From: a virus
Strand: one strand, 5' to 3'
Virus record (IMG/VR): IMGVR_UViG_3300022919_000010
Coordinates: 1 to 27,699 of that record
Length of the DNA: 27,699 bases
Shown here: positions 21,000 through 27,221 of the stretch, one piece after another
How the letters are laid out: every line of letters starts with the position of its first letter
How positions within the stretch are numbered: position 1 is the stretch's first letter
Program-made: the position numbers and the translations under genes
The notes under the pieces: model-generated
The model's database searches: none
Seen by the model: only the letters and a program-made list of their open reading frames with translations
What the model was told of the DNA's origin: nothing

Positions 21000-21890
21000 A
21001 TGGAAAAATACAAAAACTTAAAAACAAAAGCACAATACGATTTGCTTTTAAAATCAGGAATGATGTGGGAATTTCATCCCGAATTAACAGGCTCATGGAA
21101 TATAGATAAAAAAACCATGTTTCCTAATTCATACCCAAAGCCAGGGCAGACGATTGTTGTTTGGTTTTCTTGTGGGGCAGCTTCAGCTGTAGCTGCTAAA
21201 AAAACAATTGATGAATACGGAAAAACAAACGAAATATTAATAGTTAACAATCCAGTAGCCGAAGAAGATGCTGATAACCAAAGGTTTTTAGGTGATGTTG
21301 CTTTGTGGTTAAACTATCCAATTCATACCGCGATAAATTCCAAGTATAAAAATTGCTCTGCTGTCGAGGTTTGGGATGATCGTCAGTATATGTCGGGAAT
21401 AGGTGGTGCGCCATGTACTTTAGAACTAAAGAAAAAAGCTCGTTACGAATGGGAAATTAAAAATAGACCAGATTGGACCATATTGGGGTTTACCAAAGAA
21501 GAAAAAGGAAGATTTGATAAATTCCAAAAAGACGAAAGACCTGCTTCGGTATGGATTTTAGAAGATACCACCAAAGCTGAGTGTTTTCAGATAATAATGG
21601 ACGCTGGGATTGAATTGCCTTTGATTTATAAAATGGGATATCCTAATGCTAACTGCATAGGATGTGTTAAAGCTAATTCCCCTACTTACTGGAATCATGT
21701 TAGAAAAATGCATCCAGAAGTTTTTGCGGAAAGAGCAAGGCAAAGTAGAGAAATAGGCGCAGATGGCAAAACAATAAAGCTTGTTAGGGTTAAAGGCAAA
21801 AGACTTCATTTAGATGATTTAGATCCAGAAGCAAAAGGACGATCAATGAAAAATTTGAATTTTGAATGCGGTATTTTCTGCTCTAAGTAA
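21000..21890 (+). CDS. PAPS-reductase-family PP-loop protein
   Basis: A 296-residue protein; ATG 21000 is chosen over TTG 20991. The N-type PP-loop that binds ATP/PAPS-type nucleotides is at residues 57-67 (SCGAASAVAAK), a variant of SGGxDS. APCT-LELK (137-143) is the family's conserved PCT-K motif, and WTILGFTKEEKGRFDKFQKD follows. Cys219-x2-Cys222 and Cys290/Cys294 could hold zinc or an Fe-S centre. Family members reduce sulfate for cysteine synthesis (CysH) or activate sulfur/nucleotide chemistry (DndC-like, tRNA thiolation). In phages they are called auxiliary metabolic genes, often without proof. No dnd or cys partners lie nearby. The changed PP-loop makes plain CysH activity doubtful. 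Confidence 0.83.
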   Translation: MEKYKNLKTKAQYDLLLKSGMMWEFHPELTGSWNIDKKTMFPNSYPKPGQTIVVWFSCGAASAVAAKKTIDEYGKTNEILIVNNPVAEEDADNQRFLGDVALWLNYPIHTAINSKYKNCSAVEVWDDRQYMSGIGGAPCTLELKKKARYEWEIKNRPDWTILGFTKEEKGRFDKFQKDERPASVWILEDTTKAECFQIIMDAGIELPLIYKMGYPNANCIGCVKANSPTYWNHVRKMHPEVFAERARQSREIGADGKTIKLVRVKGKRLHLDDLDPEAKGRSMKNLNFECGIFCSK

Positions 21891-22038
21891 CCAAATCGTT
21901 GCCATAATTATTCCCCATTACCACAAATACACCTTACTTTTACATCACGCTACTGCAACAGCGATTAAGAAATTTAAACAGCCTGGATTAATATTGGAAA
22001 CGTTGCAGATTCCGATTTTATGAAAGGCTTTTTTAATT
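21891..22038 (+). other. 148-nt gap without a supported gene
   Basis: No ATG-started frame of useful length is present. One frame reads QIVAIIIPHYHKYTLLLHHA up to a stop at about 22023 but lacks a plausible start, and could be a remnant. A TACTTTTA near 21938 resembles a -7 box without a matching -33. Nothing further is supported. Confidence 0.35.
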
Positions 22039-22239
22039 ATGGAAGATATTATAAAAACTAAGTTTGAAAACGATGATTTAAAGAAACATATCGAGCTATT
22101 CAAAAACTCATTCAATCGGATTAAATCCATTAAACAAAATGAAGATTCGGTTCTAAACTTTGAGGACGGTTTTAATCATGCTATGTCAATGATAGAAACA
22201 TCAATTCATACATTTTTAACTCACACAAAGGATCAATAA
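22039..22239 (+). CDS. Small acidic helical protein
   Basis: A 66-residue protein starting MEDIIKTKFENDDLKKHIEL with NFEDGFNHAMSMIETSIHTF near its end. Almost entirely helical and charged. It precedes the annealing protein by 4 nt, so it is likely in the same transcript. Family not recognised; possible partner of the recombination genes by position only. Confidence 0.55.
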   Translation: MEDIIKTKFENDDLKKHIELFKNSFNRIKSIKQNEDSVLNFEDGFNHAMSMIETSIHTFLTHTKDQ

Positions 22240-22243
22240 AGAC

Positions 22244-22912
22244 ATGGAAACAAATAAAGAATATTTAGCAAGGATTTTGCCATTGTTAAAAAAACAAATA
22301 CCAAGTCAATGGCGTGTACAGTCGTTCTCTAAGAAAAAAGCTATCGCAACAGTTATGTCTTATATTGACCAGCGTGATGTAATGGATGTATTAGATGAAT
22401 ATTGCGATTATGGCTGGCAAAAAAAGTATGAAGAAATTTCTGGCAATTTATTTTGTTACATAGGAATCAATATGCCTGATGGTACAATTCATTGGAGAAG
22501 CGATTGCGGTGTAGAAAGTCAAGCTGATAAAGAAAAAGGCCAAGCATCTGACGCTGCAAAAAGAGCTGCGGTTAATTGGGGAATAGGGAGATTTCTTTAT
22601 GAAATGGGTGTAGAGTATGTTACATCAAGCGAAGTAAAAACAACGTCTAATTACCCATATTGTATAGATGAAAACAAAAAACAAATATGGGATTTAAATA
22701 AATACGTAAACGATAGACTTACCAAGCAGGGAAAAGGTGTCATTCCAGAATCATTAAAAGAAGAACCTCCGATTGATTACCTTAAAAAACTAAATGAGGC
22801 AAAAGATTTAACTCAACTTGCTGCTGAATGGGCTTTAGTCCCTACAGATTTAAAACCTAAATTATTAGCAAGCAAAGATATCCGTAAAGAAAAATTAACA
22901 CCAAAATCATAA
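22244..22912 (+). CDS. Rad52/22-type single-strand annealing protein
   Basis: A 222-residue recombinase of the Rad52 superfamily (Sak-like phage annealing proteins). Supporting sequence: LLKKQIPSQWRVQSFSKKKA near residue 14, a strand region YIDQRDVMDVLDEYCDYGWQ, and the family signature at residues 91-118 (ESQADKEKGQASDAAKRAAV, then NWGIGRFLYEMG). These proteins anneal complementary single strands in phage recombination and end repair. The C-terminal ~70 residues are Lys-rich and helical, of the sort that contacts single-strand-binding protein, though no acidic SSB-like tip is present. It overlaps the next gene by TAATG. No exonuclease partner is visible, but a PD-(D/E)XK-like protein lies 3 kb downstream. 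Confidence 0.88.
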   Translation: METNKEYLARILPLLKKQIPSQWRVQSFSKKKAIATVMSYIDQRDVMDVLDEYCDYGWQKKYEEISGNLFCYIGINMPDGTIHWRSDCGVESQADKEKGQASDAAKRAAVNWGIGRFLYEMGVEYVTSSEVKTTSNYPYCIDENKKQIWDLNKYVNDRLTKQGKGVIPESLKEEPPIDYLKKLNEAKDLTQLAAEWALVPTDLKPKLLASKDIRKEKLTPKS

Positions 22913-23367
22913 TGGGCGCATCAAAAGAAATGTTTTTACAAATGAGGTCCGAAGATTTGTCCCTCATGTATTCCGAAGACTTCACTAAGAAAAAAGCCAT
23001 TGAAGTCGGGAAAAAATTAGTTGATGATATTTTCGAGAAAGGCGAAGTCGACGAAAAAAAAGTATTCAGCAATATTGCCAGATTAAAAGAGGTAATCAAT
23101 TCAGCTGATAAAACTTTAAGAGAACGTACTAATTTCGTTGGCTCTGAAATTGTTAACGGTGTTGAGTTTATCCCTAAAGCTGGAAGTAAAAAATATAATT
23201 ACGATGAAGATCCAATTTACAATGAATTGGTTAAAAAAGTAAAAGATAGGGAAGCTTTATTAAAAACAGCAAACGCTTCATCAGATACAATTTTTGACAG
23301 TGATGGTATAGAAGTGCCAAAGGTCAGTATATCGTTCGATAAATCAAGTGTAACCATTAAATTTTAA
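22912..23367 (+). CDS. Hypothetical partner of annealing protein
   Basis: A 151-residue protein translated with one-nucleotide overlap with the annealing protein. The start MGASKEMFLQMRSEDLSLMY, helical middle KKVFSNIARLKEVINSADKT and beta-like end PKVSISFDKSSVTIKF suggest a soluble two-part protein. I do recall similar short proteins next to Rad52/RecT-type genes in phages, but not a named family. Likely recombination accessory by location. Confidence 0.6.
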   Translation: MGASKEMFLQMRSEDLSLMYSEDFTKKKAIEVGKKLVDDIFEKGEVDEKKVFSNIARLKEVINSADKTLRERTNFVGSEIVNGVEFIPKAGSKKYNYDEDPIYNELVKKVKDREALLKTANASSDTIFDSDGIEVPKVSISFDKSSVTIKF

Positions 23368-23370
23368 ACT

Positions 23371-23742
23371 ATGAGCTTAGAAATAATAAAAAAGTTAACG
23401 GATGAAATAAGTAAATGCTTATCATTAAGAGTTGATCGGGATAATGGCGATGAAGTTTCTGGCGTATTGCAGGAATTTATTTTAATTCAAGATAGCGCAG
23501 CTGAGGCTATGAGTTTAGCTAGTATGGTTTATGCTGAAAAAATGGCTTTACTTTATGAGGATGAAAAGTATTCTAAATTAACCGCTACAGATAAAAAGGC
23601 AATTATTCAAGGAAGAGCATCTAAGGAGATTTATTATGTTTCTTTAACCGAAAGATTAAGCCGTTCAATATCTCATGGCATAGACGGCTACAGGTCAATT
23701 TTAAGCGATTTAAAAGAACAAAGACGTAATCATGGTGTGTAA
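23371..23742 (+). CDS. Helical hypothetical protein
   Basis: A 123-residue, all-helical, mildly acidic protein: MSLEIIKKLTDEISKCLSLR, ILIQDSAAEAMSLASMVYAE, and RLSRSISHGIDGYRSILSDL. It begins 3 nt after the upstream stop and overlaps the HNH gene start by one nucleotide (TAATG). No motif recognised. Operon position links it to recombination/repair genes. Confidence 0.58.
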   Translation: MSLEIIKKLTDEISKCLSLRVDRDNGDEVSGVLQEFILIQDSAAEAMSLASMVYAEKMALLYEDEKYSKLTATDKKAIIQGRASKEIYYVSLTERLSRSISHGIDGYRSILSDLKEQRRNHGV

Positions 23743-24110
23743 TGGGTAAGTTGTGTACAGTATGCGGGAATAAACACTACGCTAAAGGAAAATGTAAAAT
23801 TCATTACCGAATGCCATCATCATTAAATAAAAAACCCATAGTAAAAAAACAAATAGCTAAATTTTCCAAAAAAATGCTTTCTAATTTGAAAATATATAGA
23901 AAGTTAAGGGATAAATATTTGGAAGAAAATCCTATTTGTGAATTTAAGGGGTGTTGCAGCAACCAAGTCGAGCTACACCACAAGAAAACAAGAGAGTATT
24001 ATCTATGTGATGTATCCATATTTATGTCAGTATGCAGATATCACCATAAATGGATAGATGAAAATGATAATGAATCTAGGGAATTAGGTTATTTATTAAA
24101 ATCAATATAA
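23742..24110 (+). CDS. HNH-type nuclease/recombination protein (NinG-like)
   Basis: A 122-residue protein. An N-terminal Cys/His cluster (C5, C8, C18, H21 in CTVCGNKHYAKGKCKIHYR) is followed by a Lys-rich linker and an HNH-like fold from residue 63: NPICEFKGCCSNQVELHHKK, then SIFMSVCRYHHKWIDENDNE. The HH pair (79-80) and C98/H101/H102 fit the Zn/catalytic layout of HNH proteins related to NinG/Rap, which act on recombination junctions, as seen in Bacteroidetes phages. Length is usual for that group. Placed downstream of the annealing protein. It could also be a homing-type HNH, but the operon position and the extra N-terminal zinc site favour a recombination role. Confidence 0.72.
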   Translation: MGKLCTVCGNKHYAKGKCKIHYRMPSSLNKKPIVKKQIAKFSKKMLSNLKIYRKLRDKYLEENPICEFKGCCSNQVELHHKKTREYYLCDVSIFMSVCRYHHKWIDENDNESRELGYLLKSI

Positions 24111-24111
24111 T

Positions 24112-24657
24112 ATGGAAGAAATTTGGAAAGAAATATCTGGGTACGAGGGGTATTATAAGGTTAGCAATTTAGGTAATGTGCGTTCTTTAGATAGAATTAT
24201 AATAGATTCAAATGGGGTTTCATCACGAAAAAAGGGTAAATATATTGCAAAAACAGACAATGGAAGCGGATATAAAATTTCATCCCTCAGTAAGGATGGC
24301 CGTAAAAACATGTATGTGCATAGGCTTGTAGCTATTCATTTCTTAGAAAATAAAGATAACCATATTGAAGTCAATCATATAGATGGAAATAAATCGAACA
24401 ACATGGTTAAAAATTTAGAATGGTGTAGTAGAAGCCAAAATATAAAGCATGCATATAAGATGGGGATGCAGCCATCTTTAGGCAACAAGTTTAATGCTAT
24501 AAAAGTTATGAACAATGTCTCAGGTCAATTATTTGGTTGTATTAAAGAAGCTGCTGATTTTTATGGTTTAAAATATTCTTTACTCAAACAAGCTTTAAAT
24601 AGAAATTGCGTTCATAAAAACAAAATATTCTCAGAACTAATTAAATTAGAAAAATAA
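24112..24657 (+). CDS. NUMOD4/HNH homing endonuclease
   Basis: A 181-residue protein with the order typical of free-standing homing endonucleases. NUMOD4 is at residues 2-25 (EEIWKEISGYEGYYKVSNLG, with NVRSL). The HNH is at about 69-110 (MYVHRLVAIHFL; VNHIDGNKSNN; NLEWCSRSQN). A NUMOD1-like DNA-binding helix region is at about 130-170 (GQLFGCIKEAADFYGLKYSL). Catalytic His and Asn residues are present. Such enzymes cut recombinant-free alleles and spread themselves; they are selfish and need not serve the phage. It starts 1 nt after the HNH/NinG-like gene and ends right at a terminator-like structure, so it may have inserted as a unit. Confidence 0.9.
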   Translation: MEEIWKEISGYEGYYKVSNLGNVRSLDRIIIDSNGVSSRKKGKYIAKTDNGSGYKISSLSKDGRKNMYVHRLVAIHFLENKDNHIEVNHIDGNKSNNMVKNLEWCSRSQNIKHAYKMGMQPSLGNKFNAIKVMNNVSGQLFGCIKEAADFYGLKYSLLKQALNRNCVHKNKIFSELIKLEK

Positions 24658-24690
24658 AAGCGGATTGCTCTACCGCTTGGTTTTAGAGCA
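24658..24690 (+). terminator. Two mutually exclusive hairpins, terminator-like
   Basis: AAGCGG (24658-24663) pairs with CCGCTT (24673-24678), followed by GG and four T. The alternative TGCTCTA (24666-24672) pairs with TAGAGCA (24684-24690), a perfect 7 bp. The two stems share bases and cannot form together, an arrangement like attenuators. Confidence 0.55.
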
Positions 24691-24709
24691 TTTAATAAAC
24701 ATTGTTACT

Positions 24710-24749
24710 CTAAACAATCTCGCCTCGTTATCGGGGCGTTGTTGTTTAG
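24710..24749. repeat. Long near-perfect hairpin
   Basis: CTAAACAA (24710-24717) pairs with TTGTTTAG (24742-24749). Inside it CGCCTCG (24721-24727) pairs with CGGGGCG (24732-24738), closed by a TTAT loop. Only a small internal loop interrupts the 15 pairs. Direct repeats ATTGTTAC (24701-24708, 24754-24761) flank it. Could be an RNA element, a terminator for - strand reading, or a protein or replication site. Confidence 0.6.
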
Positions 24750-24753
24750 CGAA

Positions 24754-24801
24754 ATTGTTACAATAAATACTTTACTATTCGGTAAATTATATTTACTTTT
24801 G
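24754..24801 (+). promoter_or_regulatory. Promoter with upstream ATTGTTACAAT palindrome
   Basis: TACTTTTG (24794-24801) is a -7 box 17 nt before the ATG at 24819. The 11-bp palindrome ATTGTTACAAT lies 36 nt upstream of it. No TTTG at ideal -33 spacing is seen. Confidence 0.42.
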
Positions 24802-24818
24802 GGTAAACAAAAAATAAA

Positions 24819-25160
24819 ATGAATATATCTGATTTTAACTACAAAACTTATGACGATTCAAGAATAGAATTAGGTCATCAAATGAAGCCGAAAATTATTT
24901 GCAATGATGGATTTACAATGTCTGTTCAAGGATCTTCTGGCCATTATTGCGAGCCTCGTTCCGTTGAAAAAGACTACTACAGAATGGAAATTGGTTTTCC
25001 ATCTGAAAGAGAAGAATCGTTAATGCCTTTTATTGATGGGGATGATAAAACAGCTCCAACTAATACTGTTTATGGTTATGTTCCATGCGATATAATTGAT
25101 GAAATTATATTGAAGCATGGAGGAATTAATGAGGAATTAACCTTTAAAACTAAATCGTAA
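24819..25160 (+). CDS. Hypothetical protein opening the replication operon
   Basis: A 113-residue protein. MNISDFNYKTYDDSRIELGH, DGFTMSVQGSSGHYCEPRSV and VYGYVPCDIIDEIILKHGGI give a small mixed beta protein pattern that I recall from many Bacteroidetes phages as 'hypothetical'. The two Cys and the GYVP-x-x-I-x-x-I-I-x-K-HGG ending are well formed. It is the first gene after the hairpin-rich gap and overlaps the next gene start by one nucleotide. Function unknown. Confidence 0.62.
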   Translation: MNISDFNYKTYDDSRIELGHQMKPKIICNDGFTMSVQGSSGHYCEPRSVEKDYYRMEIGFPSEREESLMPFIDGDDKTAPTNTVYGYVPCDIIDEIILKHGGINEELTFKTKS

Positions 25161-25324
25161 TGACAGAAGAACTATTAAAAATGAAAGTCGGAGAAACTAA
25201 AGAGTTTGACCGAAAAGATCACAGATCAATTTTAAGCATCAAAACCGAGCTTAAACGAAAGAATAAAGGCGAATGGCAAAGCGAATTGTCCTCACATGGT
25301 TTATTTATTAAAAGGAAAGCATAA
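25160..25324 (+). CDS. 54-aa basic protein
   Basis: Begins MTEELLKMKVGETKEFDRKD and ends LSSHGLFIKRKA. Both ends share one nucleotide with neighbours (TAATG at 25160 and 25324), strong sign of a real coupled gene. The 'KVGETKEF' strand start followed by a basic helix and 'GLFIKRKA' strand looks like a small single-strand or nucleic-acid-binding fold (initiation-control region), but no family is named. Confidence 0.58.
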   Translation: MTEELLKMKVGETKEFDRKDHRSILSIKTELKRKNKGEWQSELSSHGLFIKRKA

Positions 25325-25680
25325 TGACCCCATACATATACGCAGGATTAAGCGAAAAAGATCAGTTCTTTTCTAAGAACAAAATTAAAATTGTTGATAA
25401 GCACGAAATCATACAAGCGGTTTGCATGGCCTTAGAGGTCACAAAAGATCAGTTAGTAAGTCCAACAAGAAAACGGCCCATAGTAATTGCCAGACAGATA
25501 GCAATTGGTTTAATTCGAAAATATAATCCAGAGGCAACACTTATTAACATTGGTAAGCTTTTTAACAGAGATCATTCAACTATTATTTACGCACAAAGAA
25601 CTTTCGACGATTTAAACGGCAGAGATAAACAATTTACTCAGGACGTATTAAAAGTCCTTAAATTAACTAATTACACATAA
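25324..25680 (+). CDS. DnaA domain-IV (HTH) mini-protein
   Basis: A 118-residue protein carrying only the DNA-binding domain IV of DnaA. Residues 25-95 hold HEIIQAVCMALEVTKDQLVS, RPIVIARQIAIGLIRKYNPE and the DnaA box signature region ATLINIGKLFNRDHSTIIYA. The 'RDHSTIIYA' segment corresponds to RDHTTV-A in bacterial DnaA. The AAA+ ATPase domain and helicase-loading domain I are absent. Such stand-alone domains could bind DnaA boxes at a phage origin, or compete with host DnaA. It overlaps by one nucleotide with the upstream 54-aa gene and the downstream clamp-motif gene. Confidence 0.85.
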   Translation: MTPYIYAGLSEKDQFFSKNKIKIVDKHEIIQAVCMALEVTKDQLVSPTRKRPIVIARQIAIGLIRKYNPEATLINIGKLFNRDHSTIIYAQRTFDDLNGRDKQFTQDVLKVLKLTNYT

Positions 25681-25817
25681 TGGAAAACTTTAAAAACGGT
25701 GCAAGGCCTCAAATACATCAGAGAGAGTATTACGTAAGCAGAATATTATCGCCAGAAGCTTTGAAAGCAAGATGGAAATTAATTAATTATAAACCAGGGC
25801 AGTTAAGTTTATTTTAA
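25680..25817 (+). CDS. 45-aa protein ending in a sliding-clamp motif
   Basis: Begins MENFKNGARPQIHQREYYVS, then RILSPEALKARWKLINYKPG, and ends QLSLF. The last five residues are a match to the bacterial beta-clamp binding consensus QL[SD]LF, the same type as in polymerases, MutS and Hda. Its start overlaps the DnaA-domain gene stop (TAATG). It is basic and mostly helical; no other domain. Likely binds the host sliding clamp and may link it to the DnaA-domain protein or compete with host clamp clients. The gene is short but the coupling and motif support it. Confidence 0.62.
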   Translation: MENFKNGARPQIHQREYYVSRILSPEALKARWKLINYKPGQLSLF

Positions 25818-25824
25818 AATAAAT

Positions 25825-25855
25825 TTTGCACCTTCAAACTAAAAACATATATTTA
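25825..25855 (+). promoter_or_regulatory. Promoter, leaderless type
   Basis: TTTG (25825-25828), 19-nt spacer, TATATTTA (25848-25855; one mismatch at the last base of TAnnTTTG), then 4 nt (CATT) to the ATG at 25860. Spacing matches the Bacteroidetes consensus, and transcription should begin at about the start codon. Confidence 0.55.
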
Positions 25856-25859
25856 CATT

Positions 25860-26006
25860 ATGAGTAAAGAGATAAGAACTGATTTGGTTAAGGTCAGCAC
25901 GTATGCTAGAAACCAAAACAAAAGCACAACTTGGGTTTACGATCAGGCCAAAGTAAGCGCAATTAAAATAGTTGAAATAGACGGAGTTAAATTTGTAAAA
26001 GTTTAA
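25860..26006 (+). CDS. Excisionase/MerR-like small HTH protein
   Basis: A 48-residue protein: LVKVSTYARNQNKSTTWVYD, then QAKVSAIKIVEIDGVKFVKV. This matches the compact winged-helix pattern 'VxVxEYAxxxGxSxxxVYxxIKxGKIxxVEIDGVxFI' found in excisionase-type and small phage DNA-binding proteins. Preceded by its own promoter. Probable DNA-binding regulator of the replication operon or an Xis-like factor; no integrase is present in the window to decide. Confidence 0.68.
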   Translation: MSKEIRTDLVKVSTYARNQNKSTTWVYDQAKVSAIKIVEIDGVKFVKV

Positions 26007-26049
26007 TGCTTTTTTGGCGACAAAATTATTGAACTTTAAAACTACAAAT

Positions 26050-26547
26050 ATGACAGAATTAATTGCAATAGATACGTTTTATAACGGCTATTTCTTCAGA
26101 AGCAGAACCGAAGCGAGGTGGGCGGTATTCTTTGATGCATTAGGTTGGGAATATGATTACGAGTTTGAAGCCTTTAAATTACCATCTGGAGTTTATTTGC
26201 CAGACTTTTATTTTCCTAAACTAAATGTTTGGGCAGAAGTAAAGCCTGGAGAGCTTTTAGAATTTGAACTGATAAGATGTAAAGAGTTATCATTTAAAAT
26301 GAAATCTAATGACGCTGGGGTTGATGTTTTGTTGCTTGAAGGTGTTCCAGACTTAAAATCAATACGAACTATTATAAACGGAGATATCGGAGTGAATGTC
26401 ATTCCAGTTTCAATAAAAGAAAAACAATATCCGTTCTATGGTTCTGATGAATTTAATAAAAATACTTACTGTTTATACGAGACTATTGAGGCTGTAAATA
26501 AAGCTAAATCTGCTCGTTTTGAATTTGAATGGAGGGCTAAAAAATGA
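26050..26547 (+). CDS. PD-(D/E)XK-like endonuclease
   Basis: A 165-residue protein; ATG 26050 is preferred over an in-frame TTG at 26014, which lacks a good context. Residues show a compact nuclease layout: Glu21 in FRSRTEARWAVFFDALGWEY, Asp52 in PSGVYLPDFYFPKLN, and Glu63/Lys65 in VWAEVKPGELL. This E...D...E-x-K arrangement fits the PD-(D/E)XK fold as seen in many small phage proteins. It could be a recombination exonuclease, a Holliday-junction-type nuclease or a nick-specific enzyme. The C-terminal half is alpha-helical and variable. It overlaps the replication gene by ATGA. Confidence 0.68.
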   Translation: MTELIAIDTFYNGYFFRSRTEARWAVFFDALGWEYDYEFEAFKLPSGVYLPDFYFPKLNVWAEVKPGELLEFELIRCKELSFKMKSNDAGVDVLLLEGVPDLKSIRTIINGDIGVNVIPVSIKEKQYPFYGSDEFNKNTYCLYETIEAVNKAKSARFEFEWRAKK

Positions 26548-27221
26548 GCGATAAACTAGGTTTTACATTCTACCCTAAGGATTGGTGGACTTCTGATTCT
26601 TTCTATAATTTAGATCCGATTGAGCGTTATATTTATTTAGAATGTTTGTTTGTAATGTATCAAAATGATGGGTATTTAAAAACCCAAAAAACCCAAATGG
26701 AGAGAAGATTATCGCTACAAATTACAGATTTACAATGGAGTAATTTAACTGCAAACTTTATCATTGATGATACAGAAATGTTTACCCATAAATCAGTTAA
26801 TAAAAGACTAAGAAAGGCTATAGCAAATAGACAAAATGGAACTAAAGGAGGCAGGCCAGCAAAAGAAAATAAACCCAAAAAACCCAACTTAGAAACCCAA
26901 AAAAACCCACCTTCTGAAAGAGAAGGAGAAAGTGAAGAAGAAAAAGAAATAGAATATGAAGTAATACCTTCAGCGACATTATTCACATTAAAAAACTTTG
27001 AGGATTTCGATTTAGAGAACGGAACTTTCATGCAGATTGCTTGTCGTGATTCAAAGAAAAGTATAGATGAAGTAAAATCTTTTAAGATTGAATTTATTTC
27101 TTACCAAAAAGCATTAGGATTGAAAACATGGAAAAGTGAAAAGGATGCTAAAATGCATTTTATAAACTGGCTTAAAAAACAACAGAAAACAATTACAGGA
27201 CAAAACAAATTCTTCCCATAA
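26544..27221 (+). CDS. Replication initiation-like protein (DUF1376/DnaD type)
   Basis: A 225-residue protein. The N-terminal ~85 residues (LGFTFYPKDWWTSDSFYNLD, RYIYLECLFVMYQNDGYLKT) form a winged-helix pattern like DUF1376/phage O-type initiator proteins, with QITDLQWSNLTANF afterwards. The middle is a Pro/Glu/Lys linker (KENKPKKPNLETQKNPPSER). The C-terminal part (residues 145-225) is helical and ends FINWLKKQQKTITGQNKFFP, compatible with a DnaD-like helicase-loader segment. Located between nuclease and primase genes, both coupled by overlaps (ATGA and TAATG). Likely recruits the helicase or primase to a phage origin. Confidence 0.7.
   Translation: MSDKLGFTFYPKDWWTSDSFYNLDPIERYIYLECLFVMYQNDGYLKTQKTQMERRLSLQITDLQWSNLTANFIIDDTEMFTHKSVNKRLRKAIANRQNGTKGGRPAKENKPKKPNLETQKNPPSEREGESEEEKEIEYEVIPSATLFTLKNFEDFDLENGTFMQIACRDSKKSIDEVKSFKIEFISYQKALGLKTWKSEKDAKMHFINWLKKQQKTITGQNKFFP

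Noticed and set aside
21945-22130. A 61-codon - strand hydrophobic frame
   Set aside because: It runs antisense into the 66-residue + strand gene, within a consistently + strand operon; no coupling or start context.
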